Shown here: positions 1-9,545 of the stretch, piece after piece | How the letters are laid out: each line of letters begins with the position of its first letter | Position numbering within the stretch: the first letter of the stretch is position 1 | Source: Ctenosaura bakeri | Lineage: Eukaryota; Chordata; Lepidosauria; Squamata; Iguanidae | Assembly (NCBI GenBank): GCA_948474755.1 | Contig: CAOLHI010001256.1 | Location: forward strand, 806,001 to 870,000 | Length of the DNA: 64,000 bases | Reading direction: 5' to 3' | Translations under genes and position numbers: made by a program | The notes under the pieces: generated by a model | Told to the model about the DNA's origin: nothing | The model's input: the letters and a program-made list of their open reading frames with translations, nothing else | The model's database searches: none

Positions 1-892
1 ATTTTTGCAAGGTGATATCGGAATTGCTCAGAATTGGGAATACAGAGTTGGTACTGGTAGTGCCAGTTGACTGATGGTCTCACCCCCACAGCCCAGTGTG
101 TGGCAACCAGAATGCATCAGATCATGTTTAAACAAGACCTCAGATCTGTAGATACTTATATCCCACTGCCTGGGCATAAATGTGGCATGATAGGTAATGT
201 GCAGCAGTAACAAGGGGCTAAACACATGTGCAATGTCTCTTGAAGATGGTGTCCTAAAGTGAATGTCATCTGTAATATTCATGAATCCGGTGAAGCCATG
301 TGCCTTTCATCCAGAAAAGTGCTCAGGGTTGTTTTGTCAAAGGCAACTAGCTCCTTTGGATTTGTGGATTATGAACACAGCAGTGATGGAAGGCTTAACA
401 ACTCTGTTAACTGAGCAGGCAAAATCTGTAGATGTTATAAAAGCAATTCCTATATTCTAGGTGTTATCAAGCTAATTCCCATATATAAAATAAGCAAGAC
501 CTACAGAGGAAGCTCACATTCAACTGTTGGGGGCCCTGGAGAAGCAACAGGAGAGACATATCTCTCTGGCTAGTGTGCAGCACCTTGCCAGCCCTTCTGA
601 CCTGTGCCAGACTCATCCTGTGTAAGTCCACAAGATTTTATATAGGATAAAGCTCCTTTGATCTATCACAATTGCACTTCCTAGGATGTATACTTCCAAT
701 GACTTGTAGCTGTTTTTACTTGATACTGGATATTCTAATTGACCATAGTTGTCCTAGTCATTAATTCTCTGTGTTAAAATTTAACTGAACAGGGTGAATC
801 GCAGCAATTGATAGTGATTCCTCTCTTTCTTCCAAGACTGTACCAACCCTATCTTCGAGATAAACATAAGAGCTAAGATTACAGAAGCTCAC
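1..892. other. Intron 1 or 5' flank, no feature recognised
   Basis: About 0.9 kb of AT-leaning sequence without a convincing exon, RNA gene or known repeat. Open frames here are short, overlap on both strands and show no family motif. It lies upstream of the VSNL1 coding exon, so it is either intron 1 or 5' flanking DNA. Confidence 0.5.
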
Positions 893-894
893 TA

Positions 895-1264
895 CAGTCA
901 CCCCTCCACATTCACTGGGATTAGGGGACCCCTACAAAAGTGGAAAAACCACAAATAACTCTAGCTCTCCCACCCATATTTAACACACAAAAAAGTATGA
1001 TCTGCATATTCAACCCACTATGGATGTTTTTGAGATGTCACGGTTCCTTAGCAAGGCAGAAGTGGGCAGCTGGTGCAACTTGCTGCCACCTCTACTGCAG
1101 TCTTATGTTGTTTTTCATTTTGTAAGCCTCATATTCAGTCTTTCAGTTTCACAAGGCTTGCAGTCCATATTAAAAATGGCATAGAGCAGCAGTAGAGGTG
1201 GCAGCAGATAATCAGCAAATAATGGAATCCTCAAAAATGAAACCTGCAAATGTGGAGGACCAGC
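895..1264. mobile_element. Tigger/pogo-like MITE, copy 1
   Basis: A 370-bp element flanked by TA on both sides (893-894 and 1265-1266). The ends are inverted: left CAGTCACCCCTCCACATTC, right the reverse complement of GCTGGTCCTCCACATTTGC. Next to the ends are the motifs typical of this family (a run of C followed by AAAGTGGAAAAACCAC). No transposase is encoded, so it is non-autonomous. TA duplication and CAGTC-type ends fit Tc1/mariner, pogo-Tigger branch. The closest relative in the window is 2622-3082. Confidence 0.75.
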
Positions 1265-1266
1265 TA

Positions 1267-2156
1267 GATTAGCTAAAGCCAATACTTCATAGGCTTCTGG
1301 GAGACAATAGCCAGTGTGATGATCAGCATGATGGAATAATTGGCACCTGTCATTCTAATCCTCTTCATACAAAGTTCTTCCCATGTGTTTTCCGTTGGAA
1401 GGGGCTAGTGTTTGGACTGGAACAAGAACCAGCTACCTCTACCTCACATGGTTGGCACAGGATAAACTACTGCAAACACTACAGTGCTGCAAACAATTAT
1501 CTGCCTTGCTACAATGAAATGGGGTGTGGAGAACTAGATTGTTTATCACTGTTGGCTGAGCACAAATTTGAAAAGCAAGCAAGGAACACCAAATGTTTGT
1601 TTGGAGCCTTGCAGAGGAGCCAGCATCTAAGAATTGTTGGCAAGGGTTCAAGCATTTAGGGCAAATGCCTCTCCCTTTGCAAAAAGGAAGAGTTATGTGG
1701 AGAGGCCTTTTTTTATTGTGAGGGAGTGTGTGTGTGATTGTATTATTTTTAGCATAGTGTCGCATAAGAATTAAACTATGTGTGGGGGCAGCTTAGGAGT
1801 AATACTCTAGGAGTAGTTGCCTTCTTATAAAAGAATCAGAAGGGGAAAAGAAAAGAAGAAATGTGTATGACTTCTCTCTTAAATGTACTGTATTTTCTGG
1901 GCACTGGGCATGTACATATTTTATTTTAAGTAGAACATAGTATCAATTTCAGGTCAGCTTTGTCTGTTTGTTACATTTATGTACTTCTTTTCCATAAGAA
2001 GTCGCCAAGGAAGCTAACAATAACAACATTAACAAGAATAACAAGCAAACCAATTCACCTAACTTAAAGTATAATACCAATAAAAGGGACTATATGTCTA
2101 CTCAGAAGCAAGCCACACTGAGACTGATGCGATTTATTCCCTGGTGATTTTTAGTC
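1267..2156. other. Non-coding stretch, little recognised
   Basis: No exon or RNA gene seen. At about 2090-2155 there is a weak match to a short interspersed repeat (TCTACTCAGAAGCAAGCC type) that also occurs near 13005, 39550 and 45100. The rest appears single copy. Confidence 0.45.
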
Positions 2157-2159
2157 TAA

Positions 2160-2549
2160 GGCCCTTTCCTCACCTTACCTTTTCACAGAGGTGCAGGGCG
2201 GCGTTCACGTGAGCAGCCTCTTGTGCGAGGTGCTCACATCCCTTCTGCTTCCTCGCCGCAGCTGGCTTGCCGGTCACGCGAACGCCCCGTCCCTTTCTTC
2301 CGCAGTGCAGCCTGGGAGCTGTAGGCTGCGCTGGGGCAGGAAGCACGACCGGCCCAGATCCCAAGGCTCCACAGGGCAGGCAAGTGTGTGCGGGGCCTCG
2401 GAGCGATGCGTGACCACGCAGCATTTTTGGCTTTAGGCCGAAAATAAAAAATGCATGCGCGGTCCGCGTCAGGACCTTAAGCGTCGTGTAAATGGGAGTG
2501 CGACGCTCAAGGGGCCCTCTTGCTTTAGAAACGGCGTGCGAAAAGGGCT
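2160..2549 (+). mobile_element. GC-rich MITE with GGCCC ends, copy A
   Basis: A 390-bp GC- and CpG-rich island in AT-rich surroundings. It starts GGCCCTTTCC and ends GAAAAGGGCT, an imperfect terminal inverted repeat, and is flanked by TAA on each side (2157-2159, 2550-2552). The core around 2298-2345 (cttccgcagtgcagcctggg, then gctggggcaggaag) matches the reverse complement of 46732-47113, so both are copies of one family in opposite orientation. GGCC ends and a 3-bp target duplication suggest PIF/Harbinger, but no transposase is present. Open frames in it are a by-product of high GC. Confidence 0.75.
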
Positions 2550-2621
2550 TAAGTGTAGATACCAGATGAGTGAAGATAGAAAGTGAAATAAATAAAAGTC
2601 AGACAGTTAAAAACATAATTA

Positions 2622-3082
2622 AAGTCCTCTCTCCACATTCGCTAGGGTTAGGGGCACAGAACCCCCGTGAAAGTGAAAAAACTGTGAATAACTCTTGGTC
2701 CTCCCAAACCCATATTTAACACAGAAAAAAAAGTATGATCACCATATTCAACCCACTGTGGATGCTTTTGAGGTGTCACGGTTCCTTAGCAAGGCAGAAG
2801 TAGGCAGCTGGTGGGACTTGCTGCCACCTCTACTGCACTGTGGATTCCTTTGAGGCATCAGGGTTTCTTCACAAGGCAGAAGTGGGTGGCCAGTGGGGCT
2901 GACTGCCACCTCTACTGCTGCCCCACATGATTTTTAAGAGGGACTTGTTCACAGTTTCTCAGTCTCGTGAGGCTTGTAGTCCCTGTTAAAAATGGCCTAC
3001 GGAGGCAGCAGAGGTGACAGCAAATAATCTGTGAATAATCAAATCCACAAAAGTGAAACCTGCAAATGTGGAGGGCTGACCG
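2622..3082. mobile_element. Tigger/pogo-like MITE, copy 2, with internal duplication
   Basis: Same family as 895-1264 (shared blocks include the GTCACGGTTCCTTAGCAAGG stretch), bounded by TA at 2620-2621 and 3083-3084. It is about 90 bp longer than copy 1 because the block ending TGCCACCTCTACTGC occurs twice, about 2756-2840 and 2841-2925. Right end: TGTGGAGGGCTGACCG before TA. No coding capacity. Confidence 0.75.
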
Positions 3083-3261
3083 TAAATTAAAAATACAGAG
3101 CATCACAAAAGAAGAAATTTCAATAGGCCAAATACCTTTTTGAATAAAAAGATTTTATTCAGCAACCCTGTCTTCATATGCCCATATATTGTACTACTTA
3201 TGTATAGCATTATTTCTTACTATGTGAGGATTATAATCTAATGTTCCCTGTCTTCTTGATG

Positions 3262-3352
3262 TTTGGGACTACAACTCCTATGGACCCCAACTAAATGATG
3301 AGGGATCATGGGAGTTGAAATCCAAAGCATCTGGAGGGCACAAGGTTGAAGA
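3262..3352. repeat. Palindromic interspersed repeat, ACTACAACTCC type
   Basis: Imperfect palindrome: GGGACTACAACTCCTATGG on the left and GGGAGTTGAAATCCAAAGC on the right, followed by ATCTGGAGGGC. The same signature recurs near 15190, 21000, 28640, 28840, 31345, 45290, 52711, 54560 and 59390. This is a common reptile MITE-like repeat; I cannot give its library name. Confidence 0.6.
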
Positions 3353-3962
3353 AGGCTGCTATAATTATCCTGGTGTGTCCTTCCTTCTGAAAATCACTTT
3401 ATCAATGCTGTAAGCCAGTGTGTTCATTTCAAGAGTACTAGCCCAGCCTCAACGTTGTTTCTGATATAAACTTGCAACCCATACTAGCCCAAACCCAGGC
3501 AAGTGACATCATCAAAAACAAGTTTATTGCCATACCAAGATAATTACTGATGTAGAAAACACAATGCCCAAACTCGGCATGCTGGCACATGACTAGGTGA
3601 CTGTTAAGTCTCATTAGCCATTAACATTTTTGTATTGGGTGTATCTCTGTACTAGCTGTGCTTAGAGTGTTGCTGCTTCACTCTGCAACAGTTGTTATGT
3701 GTCCACAAGTGAGACCTGCAACAAAACAATACCATTTGTCTCTACTCTGTAATAGGAGTGAGCTTGTTCAGGGTGCCAGCCAGCAACTCTGCTACTTCCT
3801 CATTTCTTGCCAGCACATGCAGATACATACACCCCAACATCAATTCTCTGCTTTTAATTTTTTGGCTGCTTTCCTTTTGCTTTCTGACTCTGGAAATATC
3901 TGAAATGGAGGGCAATCCTGTTCTTATAAAAGTTTTCTTTCCACCACCACTGCTGTCACCAA
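3353..3962. other. Non-coding stretch, nothing recognised
   Basis: Single-copy-looking intronic sequence. Two overlapping short open frames near 3658-3997 lack splice context and any recognisable domain. Confidence 0.45.
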
Positions 3963-4081
3963 GGCCTTTTCCACACTACACTCTGATAGCGCGATGATTC
4001 CACTTTCAACATCCTACGGAGTCCTGGGGTTTGCAGTTTTGGGAGGGCCCAGCCCTATAAGAGTGTAGTGTGGAAAAGGCC
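3963..4081. mobile_element. GGCC palindromic MITE, short copy
   Basis: A 119-bp palindrome starting GGCCTTTTCCACACTACA and ending with its reverse complement TGTAGTGTGGAAAAGGCC. It is flanked by CAA on both sides. It lacks the GAGCTCTCTGGCTGAGAATT centre present in longer copies (10915-11117, 57708-57909), so it is an internally deleted derivative. Confidence 0.8.
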
Positions 4082-4357
4082 CAAGAGAAAGAACAACAAC
4101 GCACCATAATCTCCACTTTTCTTACCAGATTCGGAGGGGCTTGTGAGACGGGGAGAGGACTGCCACTGTCCCATCATTTCTGTCTCTTTATGCAACATCT
4201 CTGAAATCCCATGTTCAGCTAATTGCTTTGCTGGAGTTTCCATCTATTATTCATTCCTTGCTAATTTTGCCCTCTCTTTTCTTTGATGGAAGTCTGTGGA
4301 GTTTCCTTTTTTCCCATGAGTTTTTCTGTGTTTGCAGAGCTCCCTTCCAAGGTTTTG

Positions 4358-4388
<31 letters not shown>

Positions 4389-4784
4389 GAAGTTCGTTTG
4401 CAAACTTTGGATTTCCCCTGAGCATGGAAAGAGATACCTCCTGCTTCACTTTGGCTCCATTATGGTTCCAGCCCTGTTGGCACTCAGGACTTGAGATAAT
4501 TTTGATGATGACTATATATATATATAAGTAGCATATATATCTAGTGTTTCCCAGGATTTTACTTTCTCGTAGATAATACTTGTTAGAAAGATTTGAGATC
4601 CTGTGTCTCTAATACCCCAAACTGTCTTCTCCAGTACCTGCAACTTTTCCCCACATTCCCCAATTCAGTCTGTATTCAGAGTTATTAACATATAGAGGTT
4701 GGGTTCCTGAGGGAATACACTGCCCTTCTCCTTGCTGCTAGGCCTTGTCTCCATAGCAACCGGCCTTTTCAAGACAGACCCAAG
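4082..4784. other. Non-coding stretch with microsatellites
   Basis: Contains a (GT)n tract of about 14 units at 4358-4385 and a short (TA)n tract at 4513-4526. No exon or RNA gene is recognised. Confidence 0.6.
4358..4385. repeat. (GT)n microsatellite
   Basis: About 14 uninterrupted GT units, read directly. Confidence 0.95.
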
Positions 4785-4857
4785 AGCTCTCTGGCTGAGA
4801 ATTCTAAAGGCCCCTCCCTTATACACAAACCCTAGGATTCCATAGAATCTTCTGAAG
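4785..4857. mobile_element. Fragment of the GGCC palindromic MITE
   Basis: Holds the family's central block (GAGCTCTCTGGCTGAGAATT) and part of one arm (AACCCTAGGATTCCATAGAA). Both termini are missing. Confidence 0.6.
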
Positions 4858-4919
4858 CAGCCAATGATATGAGGTCTTCACCTGGCACAGCCAATCATAT
4901 GAGGTCTTCTCACCTGATA
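4858..4919. repeat. Tandem duplication of a 30-32 bp unit
   Basis: Two head-to-tail units, 4858-4887 and 4888-4919, both starting CAGCCAAT, then ATGAGGTCTTC and ending in an ACCTG motif. The second unit has a 2-bp insertion. Each carries a CCAAT core, which may be chance. Confidence 0.8.
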
Positions 4920-4949
4920 CAGACAAAGAAACAAACTTTGACTTTTATA

Positions 4950-5395
4950 TATTAGTAGATTATATTTATTTATATCCCACCCTTTTCCCAGTTCTGGACT
5001 CCAGGTGGCTTCTAATGCTTAAAACATAGTTAAAAATTCTCACCGTGCTGCTCCCCGCAAAAGTCATTACGGTATCAAAAAATAAAATTAAAACAGTTAA
5101 AACAGAAACCATTAAAGGATATCAAATAAAAAGCCAGGACGTCCTATCTGCCCACGTCTCCTAAAAAGTCAGTTCTCAAAGGCCTTCTGGAATGAAAAGG
5201 ACTTCTTTTGGATGCAGAAATTTAGTAAGGAGGGTGCCAGTCTAAACTCTCTGGGAAGGAAGTTCCAGAGCCTAAGAGCAGCCAAAGGAGAAGGCCCTCT
5301 CCTATACCCCTGTACAGGGCTACATGTGAGGGTGGTGGAAGAGGGAAATAGGAGAAGGGATAACTTAGGAGAACTTTTGCAGGTTATTTTGTCTC
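4950..5395 (-). mobile_element. L2-like LINE 3' region, antisense
   Basis: Read on the - strand, this ends with the squamate LINE tail (GGGTGGGATATAAATAAATA near 4965-4984). Further in it carries the block seen as AGTTCCAGAGCCTAAGAGCAG, then GAGAAGGCCCTCTCCTAT on the + strand. No intact reverse transcriptase frame remains. The L2 assignment is from remembered consensus features. Confidence 0.6.
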
Positions 5396-5735
5396 TTTTA
5401 TGAATTGGTGCAAAGGGTCTGGAAAAATATAAGCTTCTTACAGAGGCACATCACCACTTTATTGGCTTTCACACTCATTAAAATAGATAAGTGAGCACAC
5501 TCCAAATATGCCTGTTGTGGTCTATGGCTGGAATCCTGCTAGTGACGTATGCAGGTAGAAGTCCACCATATTATTTTATTTTATTTATTTCATTATGTTT
5601 TATTTTTGGTGGAGGAGGTCATTGCGGAGGTTGGTATTTGCTTCCATCCTCCACAGTGACCAAAGCCCCCCACCCCCACAACTCATCATTGTACTTTGGT
5701 ATCACCCCCTGAAATTCCATTGCTGGTGGAGAGAA
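5396..5735. other. Non-coding stretch before the CR1 copy
   Basis: No gene recognised. The 16-mer CATTGCTGGTGGAGAG at 5718-5733 has its exact reverse complement at 7145-7160, on the other side of the CR1 insertion. Confidence 0.4.
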
Positions 5736-6988
5736 GAGGGGCTCAGAGTCAACATGGATTTCTCAAAAATAAGTCATGCCAGACTAATCTAATCTCTTTT
5801 TACGATAGAGTTACGAGCTTGTTAGATGAAGGGAATGCTGTAGACGTGGCATATCTTGATTTCAGTAAGGCCTTTGACAAAGTTCCCCCTGACATTCTTG
5901 CAAAGAAGCTAGTAAAATGCGGGCTGGACAGGGCTACTGTTAGGTGGATTTATAATTGGTTGACTGATTGAACCCAAAGGGTGCTCACCAATGGCTGCTT
6001 TTCGCCCTGGAGAGAAGTGACTAGAGGGTGCCACAGGATTCTGTCCTAGGCCCAGTGCTATTAAACATCTTCATCAGTTACTTGGATGAAGGGGTAGAAG
6101 GCATGCTGATCAAATTTGCAGGTGACACCAAATTGGGAGTGGTACACCAGAGGACAGAATCAAAATTCAAAATGACCTTGACAGATTGGAGAGCTGGGCC
6201 AAAGCTAACAAAATACATTTCAACAGAGACAAATGTAAGGTCCTACACCTAGACAGAAAAAAATGAAGTGCACAAATATAGGATGGGGGACATGTGGCTG
6301 GATAACTGTATGGATGAAAGGGATCTAGGAGTCTTGATTGATCGCAAGCTGAACATGAGTCAGCAGTGTGATGCAGCAGCCAAGAAGACCAACGTGATTC
6401 TTGGTTGCATCAATAGGAGTATGGTGTCTAGATCAAGGGAGGTAATGGTATCACTCTATTCTGCATTGGTTAGACCTCATTTGGAATACTGTGTCCAATT
6501 CTGGGCACCTCATTTCAAGAAGGATATTGACAAACTGAAATGTGTCCAGAGGAGGGCGATCAAAATGGTGAAGAGTCTGGAAGCCATGCCCTTTGAGGAG
6601 TGGCTTAGGGAGCTGGGTATGTTTAGTCTGCAGAAGAGAAGGTTAAGAGGGAGCATGATAGCCATGTTTAAATATTTGAAGGGGATATCATGTCAAGGAG
6701 GGAGCGGGCTTGTTTTCTGCTGTTCCAGAGACTAGGACAAGGAGCAATGGATTCAAGCTGCAGTAAAGGAGAGTCCACTTGAACCTTAGGAAGAATTTCC
6801 TGATGGTCAGAGCTGTCCAGCAGTGGAATCTGTTGCCTCGGAGTGTGGTAGAGTCTCCTTCTTTGGAGGTTTTTAAGCGGAGGCTGGATGGCCATCTGTT
6901 GGGAGTGCTTTGATGTGCATTCCTGCATAGCAGGGGGTTGGACTGGATGGCCCCTGTGGTCTCTTCCAACTCTATGATTCTGTGATTC
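5736..6988 (+). mobile_element. 5'-truncated, inactive CR1 LINE with reverse-transcriptase remnants
   Basis: Encodes the C-terminal two thirds of a CR1 reverse transcriptase in broken frames. Residues near DVAYLDFSKAFDKVP (about 5840-5885) are the RT palm motif. [12 protein letters not shown] lies at about 6040-6075. The catalytic box normally read FADD in CR1 appears as FAGD near 6113-6124, losing one catalytic aspartate. LVRPHLEYCVQFWAP at about 6463-6510 and KRRLRG at about 6634 are in the CR1 C-terminal region. Stops and a frame change separate the three pieces (about 5736-5968, 6028-6249, 6268-6732). The 3' UTR ends in the CR1 signature TCTATGATTCTGTGATTCTA at about 6970-6989, so the 3' end is complete. 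It cannot mobilise itself. Confidence 0.92.
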
Positions 6989-6989
6989 T

Positions 6990-7843
6990 AAGCATCTGAC
7001 TGTCTCCTCATAGCCAGATGAACAGCAATGATATCACTTGTTGGGACTTTGGAGGACCCAAGCTGATCTTGGCAGAAGTTGACCTTGGTCTGCCTCTGTC
7101 TATGGGGAGATAGTGAAGAGCTTCTCTAATTCCCCTTTCCTCCCCTCTCCACCAGCAATGAAATGACCATGGGAGGCATGCTAATATATCACAGCCTGGG
7201 CACAATGACAGGGAAGCTGCAGTAGAGTTTTTCATGAGGAACTGTTATGCTATGCACAGCTATGTAAGAGCTCAGCCTGTGAGTGTAGAAACTGTGGTCA
7301 GTTAATGCAATAATGGGACATTTCTGTGAAAACAGATTTCTTCATATGAGTACTAAATTGCCATTTTTTTAAAATATTTTTTTAGAAAGAGTACCATTCT
7401 CCAGTTTTCTTTGCTGTAGTAAGAGCAAGCAAATACAGAGCTGAAATCAGAGAGAAATGGGATGCCGTTATTGGAAAATTAATAGGCTCAGTTTGATGGA
7501 AAAGAGATTTTTTTAAAATTAAGGATTGGGGTCAAAAACACAGTTTATCTCAGCTTGTGGGAACCAATCTAGACACAATGGTTTCTTGTTACTGAGAAGG
7601 AATAAAACTGTAGATTTCTTCCATTCTCCCTCAACAATTCTATTATTTTCTTGTGGATGTGTTACTTTGTAGTTTCAGGTGGGGACATTATCTTGACATT
7701 TCATGTTGTATCTCTCTCTCTCTCTCTCTCTCTCTTTCAATAGCATATTATTTCAAGGAGATCCTGTTGATAGCTTTGAGTAGAATTCAGTGTGAGATTT
7801 CTTTTTAAAAAAGAATTTAGTTATTAATTTTTAACACTATCTA
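6990..7843. other. Non-coding stretch with a (CT)n tract
   Basis: No exon recognised. A (TC)n run of about 13 units lies at 7711-7736. Confidence 0.55.
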
Positions 7844-9130
7844 CAGTTGGCCATCCATATTCTCTAGGGTTAGGGGCACAGGATCCCCACAAAAGTTGAA
7901 AAAAATGCAAATATCAAAAGGTGTGTGTGTCTGTGGGAAGGGGGCTGAGGCATGATGGGGATAGTGGGCACCCAGAGTTCAAACCAGATCAAAGAAAGGA
8001 GAAGGAAAGGAGTGGGTTGGCATGGTGGTCTGATACTTCCTCTTTCTTGCCCATCTTCTTCCTTGAATTTGGGTGGGTATTGGAAGAAGGTTTGTAGAGC
8101 TGAGAAATCAGGCTGTGATCCACCCTTATCTGGCCAGACAGTTGCTGATAGAAAAGGATGAGGACCAGAGGCAGGTTTAGAAAGGGCTGCACAGAACTTA
8201 AATATTAACAAACAACAACAAAGAATGATACAATGCATGCTTCTAGCAGCAAGATTAGTTATGCAAAGTATTGGAAAAAGACTATGAATGGCATAGTAAA
8301 TTGATGACAATTGTGGAAATGGATAAATTGACGGAGAGGTTAAAAGGTGTCCCAGAACAAGATTTTGTAAAAAAATGGGAATTGTAGATTGAATACTTGA
8401 GAGAAAATGAGGGTGAAATCATGATTTTAGGGTTCTGTATTTGCTATTGTTATTTTGCTTTGTTATAAATAGAATATGTTAGTGTTTTATATCATGCAAA
8501 GAAGTTAAAGAAAATGATAAAAACTTTCTTTTTTCTTAGTGGTTGCATTATGATTAGTTTATGCTTAACAATTATATAGTATATAGTTCAGATATTAAAT
8601 ATATACATATAAACATATATATAAAGAATATGTTTTTACCTATTAATTAAATAATTTTTACTATAAAAATAAAATTAATCAGTAAATGCCAATTTCTGTT
8701 ACATTAAATTTATTACATTAATGCTTGCATAATTTACCATTAGTAGTAGATGGTTGGGGTGGAAACCGCTTTTTAACTGTCTGTTATTATTTATATTTTA
8801 AGTTAATTGTTTATTTAGATTAGATGGATTTGGTGGTTATTGTTTAGGTAGTGTAAGTTAGTTTAATTTAGAATATTTTTTAATGTGCGTTGTTTGTCTA
8901 TTGTCTGTTTTCTTATATGTTCTGTTCTGTTCTTGTCATTTTTATATATATTCAATAAAATTAAAAATATATATAAAGGGTTGCACAGCCTGATCAGAGA
9001 GAGAAGAGAGAAAGAGAGAAAGTTCCCCCAGAAAAGAAGTGTGTGTATGTGAAGCGGGGAGCAGGGCTTGAAGAAACCACAAATAATTAAATCCACGAAA
9101 GTGAAACTTGCAGATATGAAGGGTTAACTG
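7844..9130. mobile_element. Tigger/pogo-like MITE, copy 3, interrupted by a LINE-1 fragment
   Basis: Left end CAGTTGGCCATCCATATTC follows TA at 7842-7843. Right end reads ATATGAAGGGTTAACTG, the inverted partner, followed by TG (a decayed TA). The sub-terminal blocks GGGTTAGGGGCACAGGATCC and AATCCACGAAAGTGAAACTT match the other copies. Without the 780-bp LINE insertion and one copy of its target duplication the element would be about 490 bp, in line with the others. Confidence 0.75.
8195..8974 (+). mobile_element. 3'-truncated LINE-1-like insertion
   Basis: The insert is bounded by a 14-bp target duplication, AAAGGGCTGCACAG at 8181-8194 and AAAGGGTTGCACAG at 8975-8988, with one mismatch. It ends with AATAAA (about 8954) and an A/T-rich tail, as expected for target-primed reverse transcription. 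The 5' part translates, in one frame around 8267-8385, to a degraded C-terminal LINE peptide containing MDKLTERLKGVP and a KKW motif. Assignment to L1 rather than another LINE is an inference from that peptide, the long duplication and the A-rich end. Confidence 0.65.
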
Positions 9131-9335
9131 TGAACTGCAGCCGAAATAATATACATTCCAAAAACAAAACAAAAAAAGAAGAAGAAAAAGAAAAGGAAGA
9201 AAAAGAAAAAAGCAAAGCAAAGTGAAAGAAGATTTTAAAACACCATATAACTAAAACTAAAGCACAATACTAAAACACTGAATACTAACTAACAAAAATA
9301 CAATAGGGCGCTGACCCTTCAGCTCTAACTGTAAT
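9131..9335. other. A/purine-rich stretch
   Basis: The 9150-9235 part is almost pure A/G/AAC-rich. No gene or known element recognised. Confidence 0.5.
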
Positions 9336-9339
9336 GAAA

Positions 9340-9545
9340 GAAAAAATAGAAAAGTGTATTATTCTACCATTACAGATAAAAAGTGTATTATTCTACCATT
9401 ACAGATTACAGATTACAGATAACAGATTACCATTACAGATTACCATTACAGATAAATAATAAATAATAAATAATTCTAGTAATAATTAATAATTCTATTA
9501 ATAATTCTACTAATAACCCTAACCATAGATTATTATATAACATTA
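9340..9545. repeat. Complex AT-rich tandem repeat
   Basis: Two copies of a 27-30 bp unit containing GTGTATTATTCTACCATTAC (9353 onward) are followed by short arrays of ATTACAGAT and CCATTACAGAT, then AATAAT and AATAATTCTA units. It looks like a minisatellite grown by stepwise slippage. Confidence 0.75.

Noticed and set aside
9514..9530. Interstitial telomere-like TAACCCTAACC
   Set aside because: Fewer than two units inside an AT-rich minisatellite; chance similarity.
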